This document shows, one piece after another, positions 44,705 through 53,599 of a stretch of DNA of 64,000 nucleotides. Within the stretch, counting starts at the first letter, position 1; the number at the start of each line of letters is the position of its first letter. The translations under genes and the position numbers were made by a program. The stretch is from Sporosalibacterium faouarense (lineage in GTDB: Bacteria; Bacillota; Clostridia; Tissierellales; VENL01). The notes below the pieces were generated by a model. That model worked only from the letters and a program-made list of their open reading frames with translations, was not told where the DNA came from and ran no database searches. The stretch is from assembly GCF_016765695.1 (NCBI RefSeq), contig NZ_JAETGO010000068.1:1-64000 (forward strand), written 5' to 3'.

Positions 44705-45697
44705 CTATTGGTCAGTGTTTTCTTCTTCTACGTCATAAAGTTCCATGATTAATTTCTTTAACTTTGTATCATCCTTAATAAAATAGCTTAATTTAACGCC
44801 TTTATATGTTCTCTTTTCTTCATGTCCAGGCATCGTCATCATATTAAGATCTTCACTTATGTTAATCTGTGCAGCATCCGCTCCATAAAATAATGCATTT
44901 GTTAATGTGATATCTGTATCTACATAGTGAAAGGCTGTCCTAATAACGCTAACTATTTTAAAACTAAGAGCCTTTTTAGCAGCGGATTTGATAAATTCCT
45001 GCTGTGTCTTAACCCTATCTAAATCTCCACCTTTATATCCACTTCTAAATCTTAAAAACTTAACTGCATTCTCTCCATTTAACACCTGTCTTCCCTTAGG
45101 GATATCAATTACAAGTGGTGGATCGTCATAAGGATCTTCATATTTCATATCCATAGGAACATCTACTTCTACTCCACCTAAAGAATCAACTATCTTTTCT
45201 ACACCTTCATATTTAACCTTTACATAATTATGAATCGGTACTCCATATAACATATTTGAAACTACTTTTTCTACTTCCTTAGTTCCATTATCTCCATATA
45301 TGGCATTAATTTTTCTTTCTTCTGCAGCACTATATTCCTGCCCTTGTCTCAAATAATAAGTATCCCTAGGTATTGATATCATATCAACTTTTTTCGTATC
45401 ACGATCAAAACTAGCAAATATTATTGTATCTGTTCTGCTACCTTCTAATCCTAATACTAAGAAATTTACTCTGTTTTTCTCTTTAAAAGCCTTTTCTAAA
45501 GGCGTTTCTTGATCTAAGTCGTCATCTTGATCTGTACCATCTGGGTCATTATCTGAATCATTATCTCCATCATCTATAATATCATTGTCTGGATTTCCAT
45601 TTTCTGGACTCACTTTGCTGTACACAATAAATCCTGCTGTTATTGCTAGAATACAGCATAAAAAAACTATAGTAAACACTGTCAAAAAGTGCTTCAT
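44705..45697 (-). CDS. LytR-CpsA-Psr family cell wall ligase
   Basis: LCP proteins attach undecaprenyl-linked polymers such as teichoic acids to peptidoglycan outside the membrane. The 330-residue protein has one N-terminal membrane helix (about 5-27). A strikingly acidic Asp/Asn-rich linker (about 35-65, many DND and DDD runs) follows, then the LCP domain with SRTDTIIFASFD, ISIPRDT and FLRFRSGYKGGDLDRVKTQQEFI, which contain the Arg/Asp residues that bind pyrophosphate. The ATG follows GGGGGAAGG. The 270 bp upstream of it show no feature I can name. Confidence 0.9.
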   Translation of the reverse strand: MKHFLTVFTIVFLCCILAITAGFIVYSKVSPENGNPDNDIIDDGDNDSDNDPDGTDQDDDLDQETPLEKAFKEKNRVNFLVLGLEGSRTDTIIFASFDRDTKKVDMISIPRDTYYLRQGQEYSAAEERKINAIYGDNGTKEVEKVVSNMLYGVPIHNYVKVKYEGVEKIVDSLGGVEVDVPMDMKYEDPYDDPPLVIDIPKGRQVLNGENAVKFLRFRSGYKGGDLDRVKTQQEFIKSAAKKALSFKIVSVIRTAFHYVDTDITLTNALFYGADAAQINISEDLNMMTMPGHEEKRTYKGVKLSYFIKDDTKLKKLIMELYDVEEENTDQ

Positions 45698-45964
45698 TAA
45701 ATATTCACCTTCCCCCGAAATTAAGTAAAACTTATCCCTAGTTTATTTTTATATCTAGTTTCCGTTTAATCATAGACCTACTTACTAAAACACTTTACAC
45801 ACATGTAAAGTATATCATGGACAACCCTTATAATAAATTAAATTTCTATTACAAAAGATTTAATTCTTTAAAATTATATCACTTTTATATTTATTTTTCA
45901 ATTGAAAGCCTTGATATTTACAAATCTTATAGGAAAATAGGAATAAAATACTAATTAAATGGAA

Positions 45965-46002
45965 AAACTAGGAGGTTCATGATATCATGAACCTCCTAGT
46001 TT
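45965..46002 (-). terminator. Intrinsic terminator of the hydrolase/KASIII operon
   Basis: This is a perfect 38-base palindrome (19-base arms beginning AAACTAGGAGGTTCATGAT), followed on the minus strand by TTTTTCC. It is the longest perfect inverted repeat in the window. It lies in the 342-bp gap after the last gene of the operon; the rest of that gap (45,698-45,964) is AT-rich with nothing recognised. Confidence 0.88.
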
Positions 46003-46039
46003 CTAGCAAAAGGAAAATACCAAAAATATACAGTCTATT

Positions 46040-46864
46040 TTATTTAAATAAATTAAACTCTTTATCATGTACCTTTAAAAAGCCTAAGATAGCAGTTAAA
46101 AATGCATAGGGTTTTTCATAAGGAAGTACATGGGCTGCCCCTTCAACTATAATAAGTCTTGAATTTTCAATCTTCTTTTCTATCTCTCTCTGATACTTGG
46201 TTGGTGTTATTCTATCTTCAGAAGCGCTAATTATCAGAGTAGGAACTTTTATCCTATGAAGATCATTAGTTACATCAAATTGATCGCCACTTTCTAAAAG
46301 CCTTATCATTCCATCATACCATTCATTTGGCAGAATATGATCAAATAGCTTTGCTTGTTTCTCAAGCCAACCCATATGCTTCTCATAAAAGTCTTCTGCA
46401 TATAAATGCTGATTTACTTCAGTATAAAACTGAATACCGTCATACGTCTTGAAAGTATCAGCCCATCTATTTGCTATATATCTAAGTAAAGACGTCGTTT
46501 TATAAGGACAATTCGAAAGTATTAAACTATGTAGCTTTTCTTGATGCTTTATAGCAAATTTCATTGCTACCTCAGCTCCATAGGAAATTCCAAATAAGTG
46601 AACTTTTTCTCCTAATTCAAGTTTTTCAATTAGTTCAAATAACATATCTACATGTAAATCTTGAGTATATGGCTTATCCATCTTGTCAGATTGTCCTTGG
46701 TCTACCATATCAAAGACTACAAGCTTATATTCATCACTTATTACATCTTTAAAAGGTATCCAGCTGGCAGTACTCATCATTATTCCATTAAGAATTATAA
46801 GTGGTTCGCCTTCACCATAAGTCTCATAATAAATATTCTTCCCTTGAATTTCAACCTTTGACAT
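46040..46864 (-). CDS. Alpha/beta-fold hydrolase (operon-distal)
   Basis: The 274-residue cytosolic serine hydrolase has nucleophile elbow GISYGA (Ser94), oxyanion strand PLIILNGIMMSTASW, acid SASEDRITP and catalytic His in EGAAHVLPYEKP. The oxyanion loop has NGI in place of the common HGG/HGF. It overlaps no gene and follows the second KASIII-like gene by 14 bp, so it is the last member of the sigma-54-driven operon. The substrate is unknown; thioester or beta-keto ester/acid hydrolysis is possible from context. Confidence 0.85.
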   Translation of the reverse strand: MSKVEIQGKNIYYETYGEGEPLIILNGIMMSTASWIPFKDVISDEYKLVVFDMVDQGQSDKMDKPYTQDLHVDMLFELIEKLELGEKVHLFGISYGAEVAMKFAIKHQEKLHSLILSNCPYKTTSLLRYIANRWADTFKTYDGIQFYTEVNQHLYAEDFYEKHMGWLEKQAKLFDHILPNEWYDGMIRLLESGDQFDVTNDLHRIKVPTLIISASEDRITPTKYQREIEKKIENSRLIIVEGAAHVLPYEKPYAFLTAILGFLKVHDKEFNLFK

Positions 46865-46878
46865 AAAAATACCCCCTA

Positions 46879-47862
46879 TTACATTTCAAATACTGCTGCA
46901 GCTACAGCAAAACCAACACCTGAGGCTACCATTACAACTTTATCGCCTTTCTGAACCTTACCTTCCTTTATGGCAATGTCAAGGGCCATAGGTATACAAG
47001 CAGAACCAGTATATCCATACTCTCCCATTATACATGTAGTCATTTCCATAGGTAAATTTAAAACCTTCATAACCTCTTCAATTACCCATTTATTTATTTG
47101 AGTAAATAGAAAATGATCTACGTCATTTAGTTCTAGACCTGCTTTTTCTAAAACATCCTTAATCATTGGCGGCCATAGCTTAATATTTCTATCAGGAGGT
47201 AATGGCTGTAGGAATTGCAGCATATGTTCTTTCTTATCTAATCTTTCCTTAGTGATTGGGTTCTTCGTTCCTCCTGCATAAATTCCTAACAGGTCATACT
47301 GAGTCCCATCAGCAACTAACTCTGAAGCTAAAAATCCTTTTTCTTCTTCGGTAGCTTCTAAGACTACTGCTCCCCCACCATCTGCAAAAATAGGATATAC
47401 TGACATATTAGTTTTATCCACAAATTTAGTCATATTATAAACTCCAACCACTAATATTTTTTTATATCCTCCTGTCATTATCATTCTTGAAGCTACATCT
47501 AAAGCTGTCACAAATCCTGCACAAGAGGCATTTATATCAAATGTACCAGCATTAACTGCTTTAAGTCTACCCTGTACTACAGATGAAGTTGCTGGACTAA
47601 TGTATTCTGGAGTATCTGTTGTAACTATTACTAAGTCTATATCTTTAGCATTAATTCCTGCATCTTCAATCGCCTTCTCAGCTGCTTTCGTTGCCAAATC
47701 TGCAGAGCTCTCATCATCTCCAGTAATATATCTTTGTTTAATCCCTAATTTTCCTTCTAAGCTTGGCTTTAAAGGTTTTCCAAAGTACTTTTCTAAATCT
47801 GCATTAGTAACTAAATTTGTAGGTGAATATCTACCTGTCCCAATAATCTTTGATCTTAACAT
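46879..47862 (-). CDS. KASIII-like thiolase-fold enzyme lacking the catalytic His and Asn
   Basis: The 327-residue protein aligns along its whole length with 3-oxoacyl-ACP synthase III. The nucleophile is kept in DINASCAGF (Cys114). Where FabH has HQAN the sequence is TQIN (Thr254 for His), and where FabH has GNTS it is GYTG (Tyr284 for Asn). The decarboxylation and condensation residues are therefore missing, although the acylation cysteine remains. It may bind or transfer an acyl group without decarboxylative condensation, or pair with the other KASIII-like protein encoded 1.3 kb upstream. The ATG follows AGGAGGG. Confidence 0.85.
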   Translation of the reverse strand: MLRSKIIGTGRYSPTNLVTNADLEKYFGKPLKPSLEGKLGIKQRYITGDDESSADLATKAAEKAIEDAGINAKDIDLVIVTTDTPEYISPATSSVVQGRLKAVNAGTFDINASCAGFVTALDVASRMIMTGGYKKILVVGVYNMTKFVDKTNMSVYPIFADGGGAVVLEATEEEKGFLASELVADGTQYDLLGIYAGGTKNPITKERLDKKEHMLQFLQPLPPDRNIKLWPPMIKDVLEKAGLELNDVDHFLFTQINKWVIEEVMKVLNLPMEMTTCIMGEYGYTGSACIPMALDIAIKEGKVQKGDKVVMVASGVGFAVAAAVFEM

Positions 47863-47883
47863 AGTAACCCTCCTATTTTAAAT

Positions 47884-49203
47884 TTACCAAATCATTAACT
47901 CTTCTGCATTTTTCTTTAATTGCTCCCTAAAATCTGGATGAGCAATATTTATAAGTCTTTCAACTCTATCTCTTACTGAGGTTCCCCTTAATTCTGCTAC
48001 TCCATATTCGGTAACTACATAATCTACGTCGTTTCTTGATAATGAAACAATAGCACCATGATCTAATCTAGGAACGATCTTAGAAACTACCTTTCTTTCT
48101 TCACTACCTGGCACTCTAATTTTGGCAGTAGAATATAAGGCAATTATTGACTTTCCGCCTTGAGAATTTTGAGCTCCAATAGCAGTATCAGCCTGTCCTC
48201 CAGTTCCGCTAAATTGCTTATGACCTATGGATTCTGAACAACACTGACCAGTTAAATCTATCTGAAGAGTTGTATTTATGGATATCATTTTATAATTCTG
48301 ACCTATTACATAGGGGTCATTAACCCATTTACCATTCATAATATTAACTGCAGGATTATTGTCAATAAAATCATATAGCTTCTTTGTTCCAAGGGCAAAA
48401 GTTGCAACCATTTTACCAGGCATTAGAGTCTTCTTCTTACTAGTTATTACCCCTGCCTCATATAAATCGACCATTCCATCGGTAAACATTTCTGTGTGTA
48501 TTCCCAGATCCTTTTTACTCATCAATTCAGCTGCTACTGCATTTGGTATTCCTCCTATACCCAATTGTATAGTTGATCCATCTTCTACTAATTCTGCAAT
48601 GTATTTTCCTATGATTTTATCCTTTTCTGAAGGTTCTGTTACTGGAAACTCTGGTATAGAATAATCTGTCTCAATAACATGATCCACTTCACTTATATGA
48701 ATTATTGTATCACCAAATGTCCTTGGCATATTTGGGTTGACTTCTAATATAACTATATCGGCATCATCTATAACTTCCCTCTCATATGTTGCACTTAAAG
48801 ACAATGAAATATATCCATGTTTATCCATACAAGAGGCAGTCCCAACAAAAACATTTGTCTTTCTATGATCTAATCTCTTCGTAGCTGCTAAATGCAAATG
48901 ATTAGGTATAAACGATACATTTTTATTCTTATGAGTTTTTCTTATGGCTGGACTATAGAACCAACCTTCCATCAAAAAGCTATCTTTATTTTGGGGGTCT
49001 GTAAAATATTCATAGGCTCCCATTGGTAGACATGTTACTACATTTACATTTTCTACTCTATCAGATATTGTGTGCAATTTTGATAAAAGCTCTCTAGGCT
49101 CAGCTGCAGCTAAAGCTGATATTACATTATAGTTTGACTTTATTTTATTTAATCCTTCTTCAACTGTTATTAACTTGTTATTATATATTTCTTTTATATT
49201 CAT
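47884..49203 (-). CDS. CoA-transferase of the 4-hydroxybutyrate/acetate (Cat2/AbfT) family
   Basis: This enzyme moves CoA between acyl-CoA and a free carboxylate through a glutamyl thioester. The 439-residue protein has the active-site motif IHTEMFTDG with Glu238, the same position as in clostridial 4-hydroxybutyrate CoA-transferase. It also has the CoA-site loops GIGGIPNAVAAEL and FSGTGGQADTAIGAQNSQGGKSIIAL, and ends in VVTEYGVAELRG. It sits between the two KASIII-like genes. It probably activates the substrate of this pathway, with acetyl-CoA as donor. Butyrate, 4-hydroxybutyrate or propionate would all be possible. Confidence 0.92.
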   Translation of the reverse strand: MNIKEIYNNKLITVEEGLNKIKSNYNVISALAAAEPRELLSKLHTISDRVENVNVVTCLPMGAYEYFTDPQNKDSFLMEGWFYSPAIRKTHKNKNVSFIPNHLHLAATKRLDHRKTNVFVGTASCMDKHGYISLSLSATYEREVIDDADIVILEVNPNMPRTFGDTIIHISEVDHVIETDYSIPEFPVTEPSEKDKIIGKYIAELVEDGSTIQLGIGGIPNAVAAELMSKKDLGIHTEMFTDGMVDLYEAGVITSKKKTLMPGKMVATFALGTKKLYDFIDNNPAVNIMNGKWVNDPYVIGQNYKMISINTTLQIDLTGQCCSESIGHKQFSGTGGQADTAIGAQNSQGGKSIIALYSTAKIRVPGSEERKVVSKIVPRLDHGAIVSLSRNDVDYVVTEYGVAELRGTSVRDRVERLINIAHPDFREQLKKNAEELMIW

Positions 49204-49231
49204 TATTATTCCCCCTTATATTTACATTTTT

Positions 49232-50266
49232 TTACTCAGCTGGTCCCCATTTTATTACATTAGCTGCCCATGCGTAACCGATTCCAGCGGCAATCATGGA
49301 TATTACTGTACCATCGTTTATTTTGTTGTTTTCTAACCCTAAATGTAGAGATAATATTTGATCTACCTGACCCATATGGCCATAACTATTTAAATATATA
49401 GATTGATCTTCAGTTAAATTCAATAGATCTATCATATATTTATACATAGATTTCTTAAAATGTAATACTGCAAGATATCCTAACTCATCTTTAGATACTC
49501 CAGACTTTTCAAAAGCTTTATCTATACAATTAATCCAATTACTCATGGATACCTCATTTAATCTATCCTTCATATGTTGAGGATTCATAAGTCTAAGAGA
49601 TTTATATGCCTCGTCTATATTTTCCTTATTTATCGGATTTGTCGTACCGCCAATTTCAACTCCTGCATCTCTAGCTAATGATCCATCAGATATTATATGA
49701 CTTCCTAATAAAAGATTCTTATTGTAGTTTTTCTTCAATATTATGGCTCCACCGCCGGCAGACAAGTTATACATCATTGACATATTCTTATCTGAGTAGT
49801 CCACAAAATCTCCGTTTCTATAGCCACCAACTACCATAGCTATTTTAATATCATCATCAGACATCATCATATCCTTTGCTATTTTCATTGCAGCAACTGT
49901 AGTACAACATCTTTGTTGGATATCTATTGCCCAAGCATTTACTGCACCTATTTGCTCTTGTATATAGATACCTGAGGTGGTCAATGGATATTCCTTCCAC
50001 TCTTCACCCATACATAATATTAAATCTATATCTTTTGGGTCTATCCCTGTTCTTTCTATTGCATGTAATCCTGCTTTAACCCCCATTTCCTGAGTGCCAT
50101 CTTCTGTATCTGGGACTGACTTTTCTATAATACCTAATTTTTCTTTAACTGCTTCCTCTGTCCAATATCCTTGGGTAGCCTCAGATATTTCTTTAGCAGT
50201 CATTCTTTTTTCTGGAACATATATTCCTGTTCCTACTATTCCCACATTCGGTTTTTGATTTATCAT
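49232..50266 (-). CDS. KASIII-like thiolase-fold enzyme with a Cys-His-His active site
   Basis: The 344-residue KASIII/HMG-CoA-synthase-like protein has the nucleophile region DIQQRCCTTV (Cys120, with a second Cys121) and His269 in VLHFKK near the FabH HQAN position. His297 in YGHMG replaces the usual Asn of GNTS. A Cys-His-His set is normal in KASI/II but unusual in the KASIII branch. It is only distantly related to the other KASIII-like protein of the operon. It likely condenses or cleaves acyl-CoA units; the substrate is unknown. The ATG follows GAGGAG. Confidence 0.85.
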   Translation of the reverse strand: MINQKPNVGIVGTGIYVPEKRMTAKEISEATQGYWTEEAVKEKLGIIEKSVPDTEDGTQEMGVKAGLHAIERTGIDPKDIDLILCMGEEWKEYPLTTSGIYIQEQIGAVNAWAIDIQQRCCTTVAAMKIAKDMMMSDDDIKIAMVVGGYRNGDFVDYSDKNMSMMYNLSAGGGAIILKKNYNKNLLLGSHIISDGSLARDAGVEIGGTTNPINKENIDEAYKSLRLMNPQHMKDRLNEVSMSNWINCIDKAFEKSGVSKDELGYLAVLHFKKSMYKYMIDLLNLTEDQSIYLNSYGHMGQVDQILSLHLGLENNKINDGTVISMIAAGIGYAWAANVIKWGPAE

Positions 50267-50473
50267 TTCTTCTAGTCTCCTCCTTTATTAGCTATATATT
50301 ATTTATTTAAAATCAACCTCACCTCTTCTGAGTTCTTAGCTATAAGAAATTCAGTTAATTCATTGACTTTGTTATAAATATTTTTTGATACTTTCTCAAA
50401 TTACCTATTACTGTCCTAAACTCTTAATACTTCATTCATAGCAGTACTCTATTTTAAAATATTAAGTACCTGG

Positions 50474-51301
50474 CTAGAATGTAGTACTCCACATTATTGA
50501 TGTATTTGAGTCTTTTAAAAACTCGACAATAAGCTTATTAGTAAATACTGCTTTTTCTATAAAAAACAAGTGGCCAGCATCCTCAACAGTATAGACTTTT
50601 GACCCTGGAATGTTTCTACTTAATAACTGTGAATTCTCTGAAGGTATTATCTTATCTTCTCTTCCAGATAAGATCAAAGTCTCTGATTTAATTTTTTGAA
50701 GTTCATCTTCAACATTAAAGCCCGCCGCTGCCATTAACTGTCTTTGATAAGCATATTTGGGCTGGGAAGTCATTGTTTTTTTCTCTAAAAGCTCTTCAAC
50801 GGTGTTTTTATTATTTTGAGTACTTCTTGATATAGACATTTCTATCATAGCTCTGGCTTCGGTCTGAGCTATGAGTGGCTCTCCCCCAGCAAAAATAGTT
50901 CTTAAGGATTGTTTTGGAATAGGAATACAATTTGGACCTCCATAGGATGTTGAGCAAAGAATTAATTTGTCTATCATATCGGGGTATTTAATTGCAAAAT
51001 ATTGAGCAATATATCCTCCCATAGAAAACCCCAATATATGACTATGCTTTATATCTAATGCAATTAAAAGTTCAGCTAAATCATCGGCAAAAATTTCGAT
51101 TGTATACTCTGTATCAGGCATATCTGTTTTCCCAATTCCTCTGTTATCGTATACAATCACCCTAAAATCTTTAGACAGCTCATGAACCTGTTTATACCAA
51201 ATCCATGATGAATATCCTAATCCACCTATTAACACTAGTGGTATTCCATCTCCATATATCTCATAATAAATATTGATACCATTTGCTTTTACATGTCCCA
51301 T
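50474..51301 (-). CDS. Alpha/beta-fold hydrolase (first gene of the sigma-54 operon)
   Basis: The 275-residue protein has nucleophile elbow GFSMGG (Ser93), oxyanion strand PLVLIGGLGYSSW, acid SGREDKIIP and His in EDAGHLFF: a standard catalytic triad. It is a paralogue of the distal hydrolase, but with a Gly-Gly oxyanion loop. It starts about 24 bp after the predicted sigma-54 transcription start. A 207-bp gap with no terminator separates it from the KASIII-like gene, so cotranscription is likely. Confidence 0.85.
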   Translation of the reverse strand: MGHVKANGINIYYEIYGDGIPLVLIGGLGYSSWIWYKQVHELSKDFRVIVYDNRGIGKTDMPDTEYTIEIFADDLAELLIALDIKHSHILGFSMGGYIAQYFAIKYPDMIDKLILCSTSYGGPNCIPIPKQSLRTIFAGGEPLIAQTEARAMIEMSISRSTQNNKNTVEELLEKKTMTSQPKYAYQRQLMAAAGFNVEDELQKIKSETLILSGREDKIIPSENSQLLSRNIPGSKVYTVEDAGHLFFIEKAVFTNKLIVEFLKDSNTSIMWSTTF

Positions 51302-51336
51302 GTGGGCACCACCACTTCATCTTTTTAATTTAAATA

Positions 51337-51352
51337 TGCAAATGTTGTGCCA
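51337..51352 (-). promoter_or_regulatory. Sigma-54 promoter of the hydrolase/KASIII operon
   Basis: The minus strand reads TGGCACAACATTTGCA, a full match to the -24/-12 consensus TGGCAC-N5-TTGCA. It lies 36 bp before the first hydrolase gene. Confidence 0.9.
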
Positions 51353-51471
51353 TATAAGAAAACGTTTTATTTAAAGCTGATTTAAAGGCATAATAATGGA
51401 TAAAATTCTATTTCCACTATATTGTAAAAAGTAACCCTTTGATTTCACTACCCTTTAACTTTCCAAATTAG

Positions 51472-51514
51472 ATGTACAAAAAAAATACATGTTCATATTT
51501 CATACATTATGTAT
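51472..51514. promoter_or_regulatory. Candidate activator-binding repeats upstream of the sigma-54 promoter
   Basis: There are two inverted repeats: ATGTA/TACAT arms with a 9-base A-rich centre (51472-51490) and ATACAT-T-ATGTAT (51502-51514). They lie about 120-175 bp upstream of the -24/-12 element, the usual enhancer distance. They share the TGTA/TACA core with the clearer sites at the other two sigma-54 promoters, but are weaker. Confidence 0.45.
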
Positions 51515-51556
51515 TTTTAAAAACCCAACCTTTATGTTGAATTGCAGACAGAAAAA

Positions 51557-51582
51557 TAGAAGCCTAGTAACCTAGGCTTCTA
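51557..51582 (-). terminator. Intrinsic terminator of the ABC importer operon
   Basis: There is an 11-bp perfect stem (TAGAAGCCTAG with CTAGGCTTCTA) and a 4-base loop, followed by TTTTTCTG on the minus strand, 22 bp past the binding-protein gene. The remaining 51,353-51,556 spacer holds the enhancer-like repeats and the next promoter. Confidence 0.9.
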
Positions 51583-51604
51583 TCTCTTATATCTATTAAT
51601 TTAT

Positions 51605-52816
51605 TTATTCTTGGAATTCTTTAAAATCTGTTACTTGTTCAAACACATAACTACCATCATTTTCTTGAACTACTCTACTCATAGCCATCTTAGTAACACC
51701 TTGACGAACTCCTTCTGAGTAAGTTATTTCAGGAGCTAATCCTGTAGTGAATTGTAGACCATTCATTCCCTCTATATAACCTTCCCAAGATAAGTTGTCT
51801 CCAACTTCATTTAATCCTGCTACAAATGTCTCAGCTGCAACCCAACCTGCCATTGTATAAGCATTTATTGGAGTGTCTGGGAAGTATTTAGCCATTGCTG
51901 TGTTTAATGGTTCCAAGCTATCTTCTGTAACCTCTAGCCATCCTAATACATTAAGGTTTTTAATTACATTAGGCGCTCCTGGAGCTGCTACTGCTAGGAA
52001 TGATGCATCAGCATTTGAATAAGTAGTAAGCATAGGCACATTAAATCCAACCTTTTCTGCTTCCTTAAGTATACCTGATACTCCAGTAGACAATCCATAT
52101 AATATCACTAAATCTGGATCTAAGCTCTTAGCTTTTTGAATTTGAACAGTAAAATCAGTATCTCCTGAATTAAATGCTATTTTACCTTCTTCTGATAGTA
52201 TTTCTGATTTACCCAACGCATCTAGCCCTTGTTCCACTCCTTCTAATCCATCTCTACCAACATCGTCAGTTCTATAAATTACAACTAATTTATCTGCGTT
52301 AAATTCTTCTACTGCATATTTAGCCATCAATTTACCTTCATAAGCATAGATTGGTTGAACTGGGAAAAAGTTTTCTCCTGCTGTTGCAAATTCTTCAGCT
52401 CCTCCTCCAAAATATACATCAGGTATTCCTGCTTCTTTAACTATGTCTATTGAAGCCTTAATTCCTGGAGTTCCAAGATGTCCAACTAAAGCAAACACTT
52501 CTTCATCATATATTAGTTCTTCTACAGCAGCAATTGATTTTTCTACGTTAAATTCATCATCCTTTTTAATTAATTCAATCTTTCTGCCGTTTACTCCTCC
52601 TTCATCATTTACAGTATTAAAGTAAGCTTCCATTCCTGCAAAATAAGGAACTCCTATGAAAGACAATGCTCCTGATTGAACTCCAATTGTACCAACTTTA
52701 ATTGTGCCTTCAGTAACACCTTGGCTCGCTTGCTCAGTCTCCTTTGCACACGCTGCCAATGAAATAACAAGCATAACACTTAACATTATAGCTAATATTC
52801 TTTTTCCTTTTAGCAT
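51605..52816 (-). CDS. ABC importer substrate-binding lipoprotein, Leu/Ile/Val-type family
   Basis: The 403-residue extracytoplasmic receptor (type I periplasmic-binding fold) has an N-terminal lipoprotein signal with lipobox LAAC (Cys22-23 region). The mature domain starts TIKVGTIGVQSGALSFIG and includes GVNGRKIELIKKDDEF. Although the fold is that of branched-chain amino acid receptors, family members also bind aromatic acids, amides and other small carboxylates. The link to acyl-CoA genes and a sigma-54 activator suggests a carboxylate ligand (inference). It is the last gene of the importer operon. Confidence 0.92.
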   Translation of the reverse strand: MLKGKRILAIMLSVMLVISLAACAKETEQASQGVTEGTIKVGTIGVQSGALSFIGVPYFAGMEAYFNTVNDEGGVNGRKIELIKKDDEFNVEKSIAAVEELIYDEEVFALVGHLGTPGIKASIDIVKEAGIPDVYFGGGAEEFATAGENFFPVQPIYAYEGKLMAKYAVEEFNADKLVVIYRTDDVGRDGLEGVEQGLDALGKSEILSEEGKIAFNSGDTDFTVQIQKAKSLDPDLVILYGLSTGVSGILKEAEKVGFNVPMLTTYSNADASFLAVAAPGAPNVIKNLNVLGWLEVTEDSLEPLNTAMAKYFPDTPINAYTMAGWVAAETFVAGLNEVGDNLSWEGYIEGMNGLQFTTGLAPEITYSEGVRQGVTKMAMSRVVQENDGSYVFEQVTDFKEFQE

Positions 52817-52891
52817 TTTATTTCCCCCTTAATTTTAAAATTATTTATGATTATCTAAGCCAAAACGCTTAGCTATCAACTAGTTTGACCT

Positions 52892-53599
52892 TTAACTACT
52901 TCCAAGATATGCTTTCTTAACCTTCTCATTATCTCTTAGTTCTTTTGCTTCTCCTTGATGTACAACTTTACCAGTTTCCAAGATATATCCATAATGAGCT
53001 ATAGATAATGCTTGATAAGCATTTTGCTCAACCAATAGTATCGTTGTTCCTTCGTTATTGATTTCTTGTACTATCTCAAATATCTCTTTGACAATTAATG
53101 GTGCTAATCCTAATGAAGGCTCATCTAATAATAATAATCTAGGTTTTGCCATTAATGCTCTTGCTATGGCTAGCATCTGCTGCTCTCCACCAGAAAGAGT
53201 TCCTGCACTTTGCTTTTCTCTATCCTTTAAAATAGGAAAATAGTTATATACCCTTTCAAGAGTACTTTTTACATTATTCTTATCTTTTCTAGTATATGAA
53301 CCTGCTATTAAATTTTCATAGACAGTTAATTCTGGAAATATTTGTCGACCTTCTGGCGACTGAACTATTCCCTTAGAAACTATCTTTTCAACAGAAAGAT
53401 TTGTAATATCTTTACCTTCAAATTGGATTTTTCCTGTTTCGGGCTTCAATAATCCTGATATTACCTTAAGACTAGAAGTCTTGCCAGCTCCATTTGCTCC
53501 TAGTAATGTGACTATTTTACCTTCTGGAATTTCAATAGATACGTCTTTAAGAGCATGTATATATCCATAATAAGCATTTACGCCCTCTAATTTAAGCAT
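52892..53599 (-). CDS. livF: ABC importer ATPase, LivF-type
   Basis: The 235-residue ATPase has Walker A GANGAGKTS, signature LSGGEQQ, Walker B LLLLDEPSLGL and switch His in LVEQNAY context (Gln in place of the usual His, as is typical of LivF). Together with the LivG-type chain it forms the ATPase heterodimer of the importer. Its ATG overlaps the stop of the preceding ATPase gene by one base, so translation is coupled. Confidence 0.94.
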   Translation of the reverse strand: MLKLEGVNAYYGYIHALKDVSIEIPEGKIVTLLGANGAGKTSSLKVISGLLKPETGKIQFEGKDITNLSVEKIVSKGIVQSPEGRQIFPELTVYENLIAGSYTRKDKNNVKSTLERVYNYFPILKDREKQSAGTLSGGEQQMLAIARALMAKPRLLLLDEPSLGLAPLIVKEIFEIVQEINNEGTTILLVEQNAYQALSIAHYGYILETGKVVHQGEAKELRDNEKVKKAYLGSS

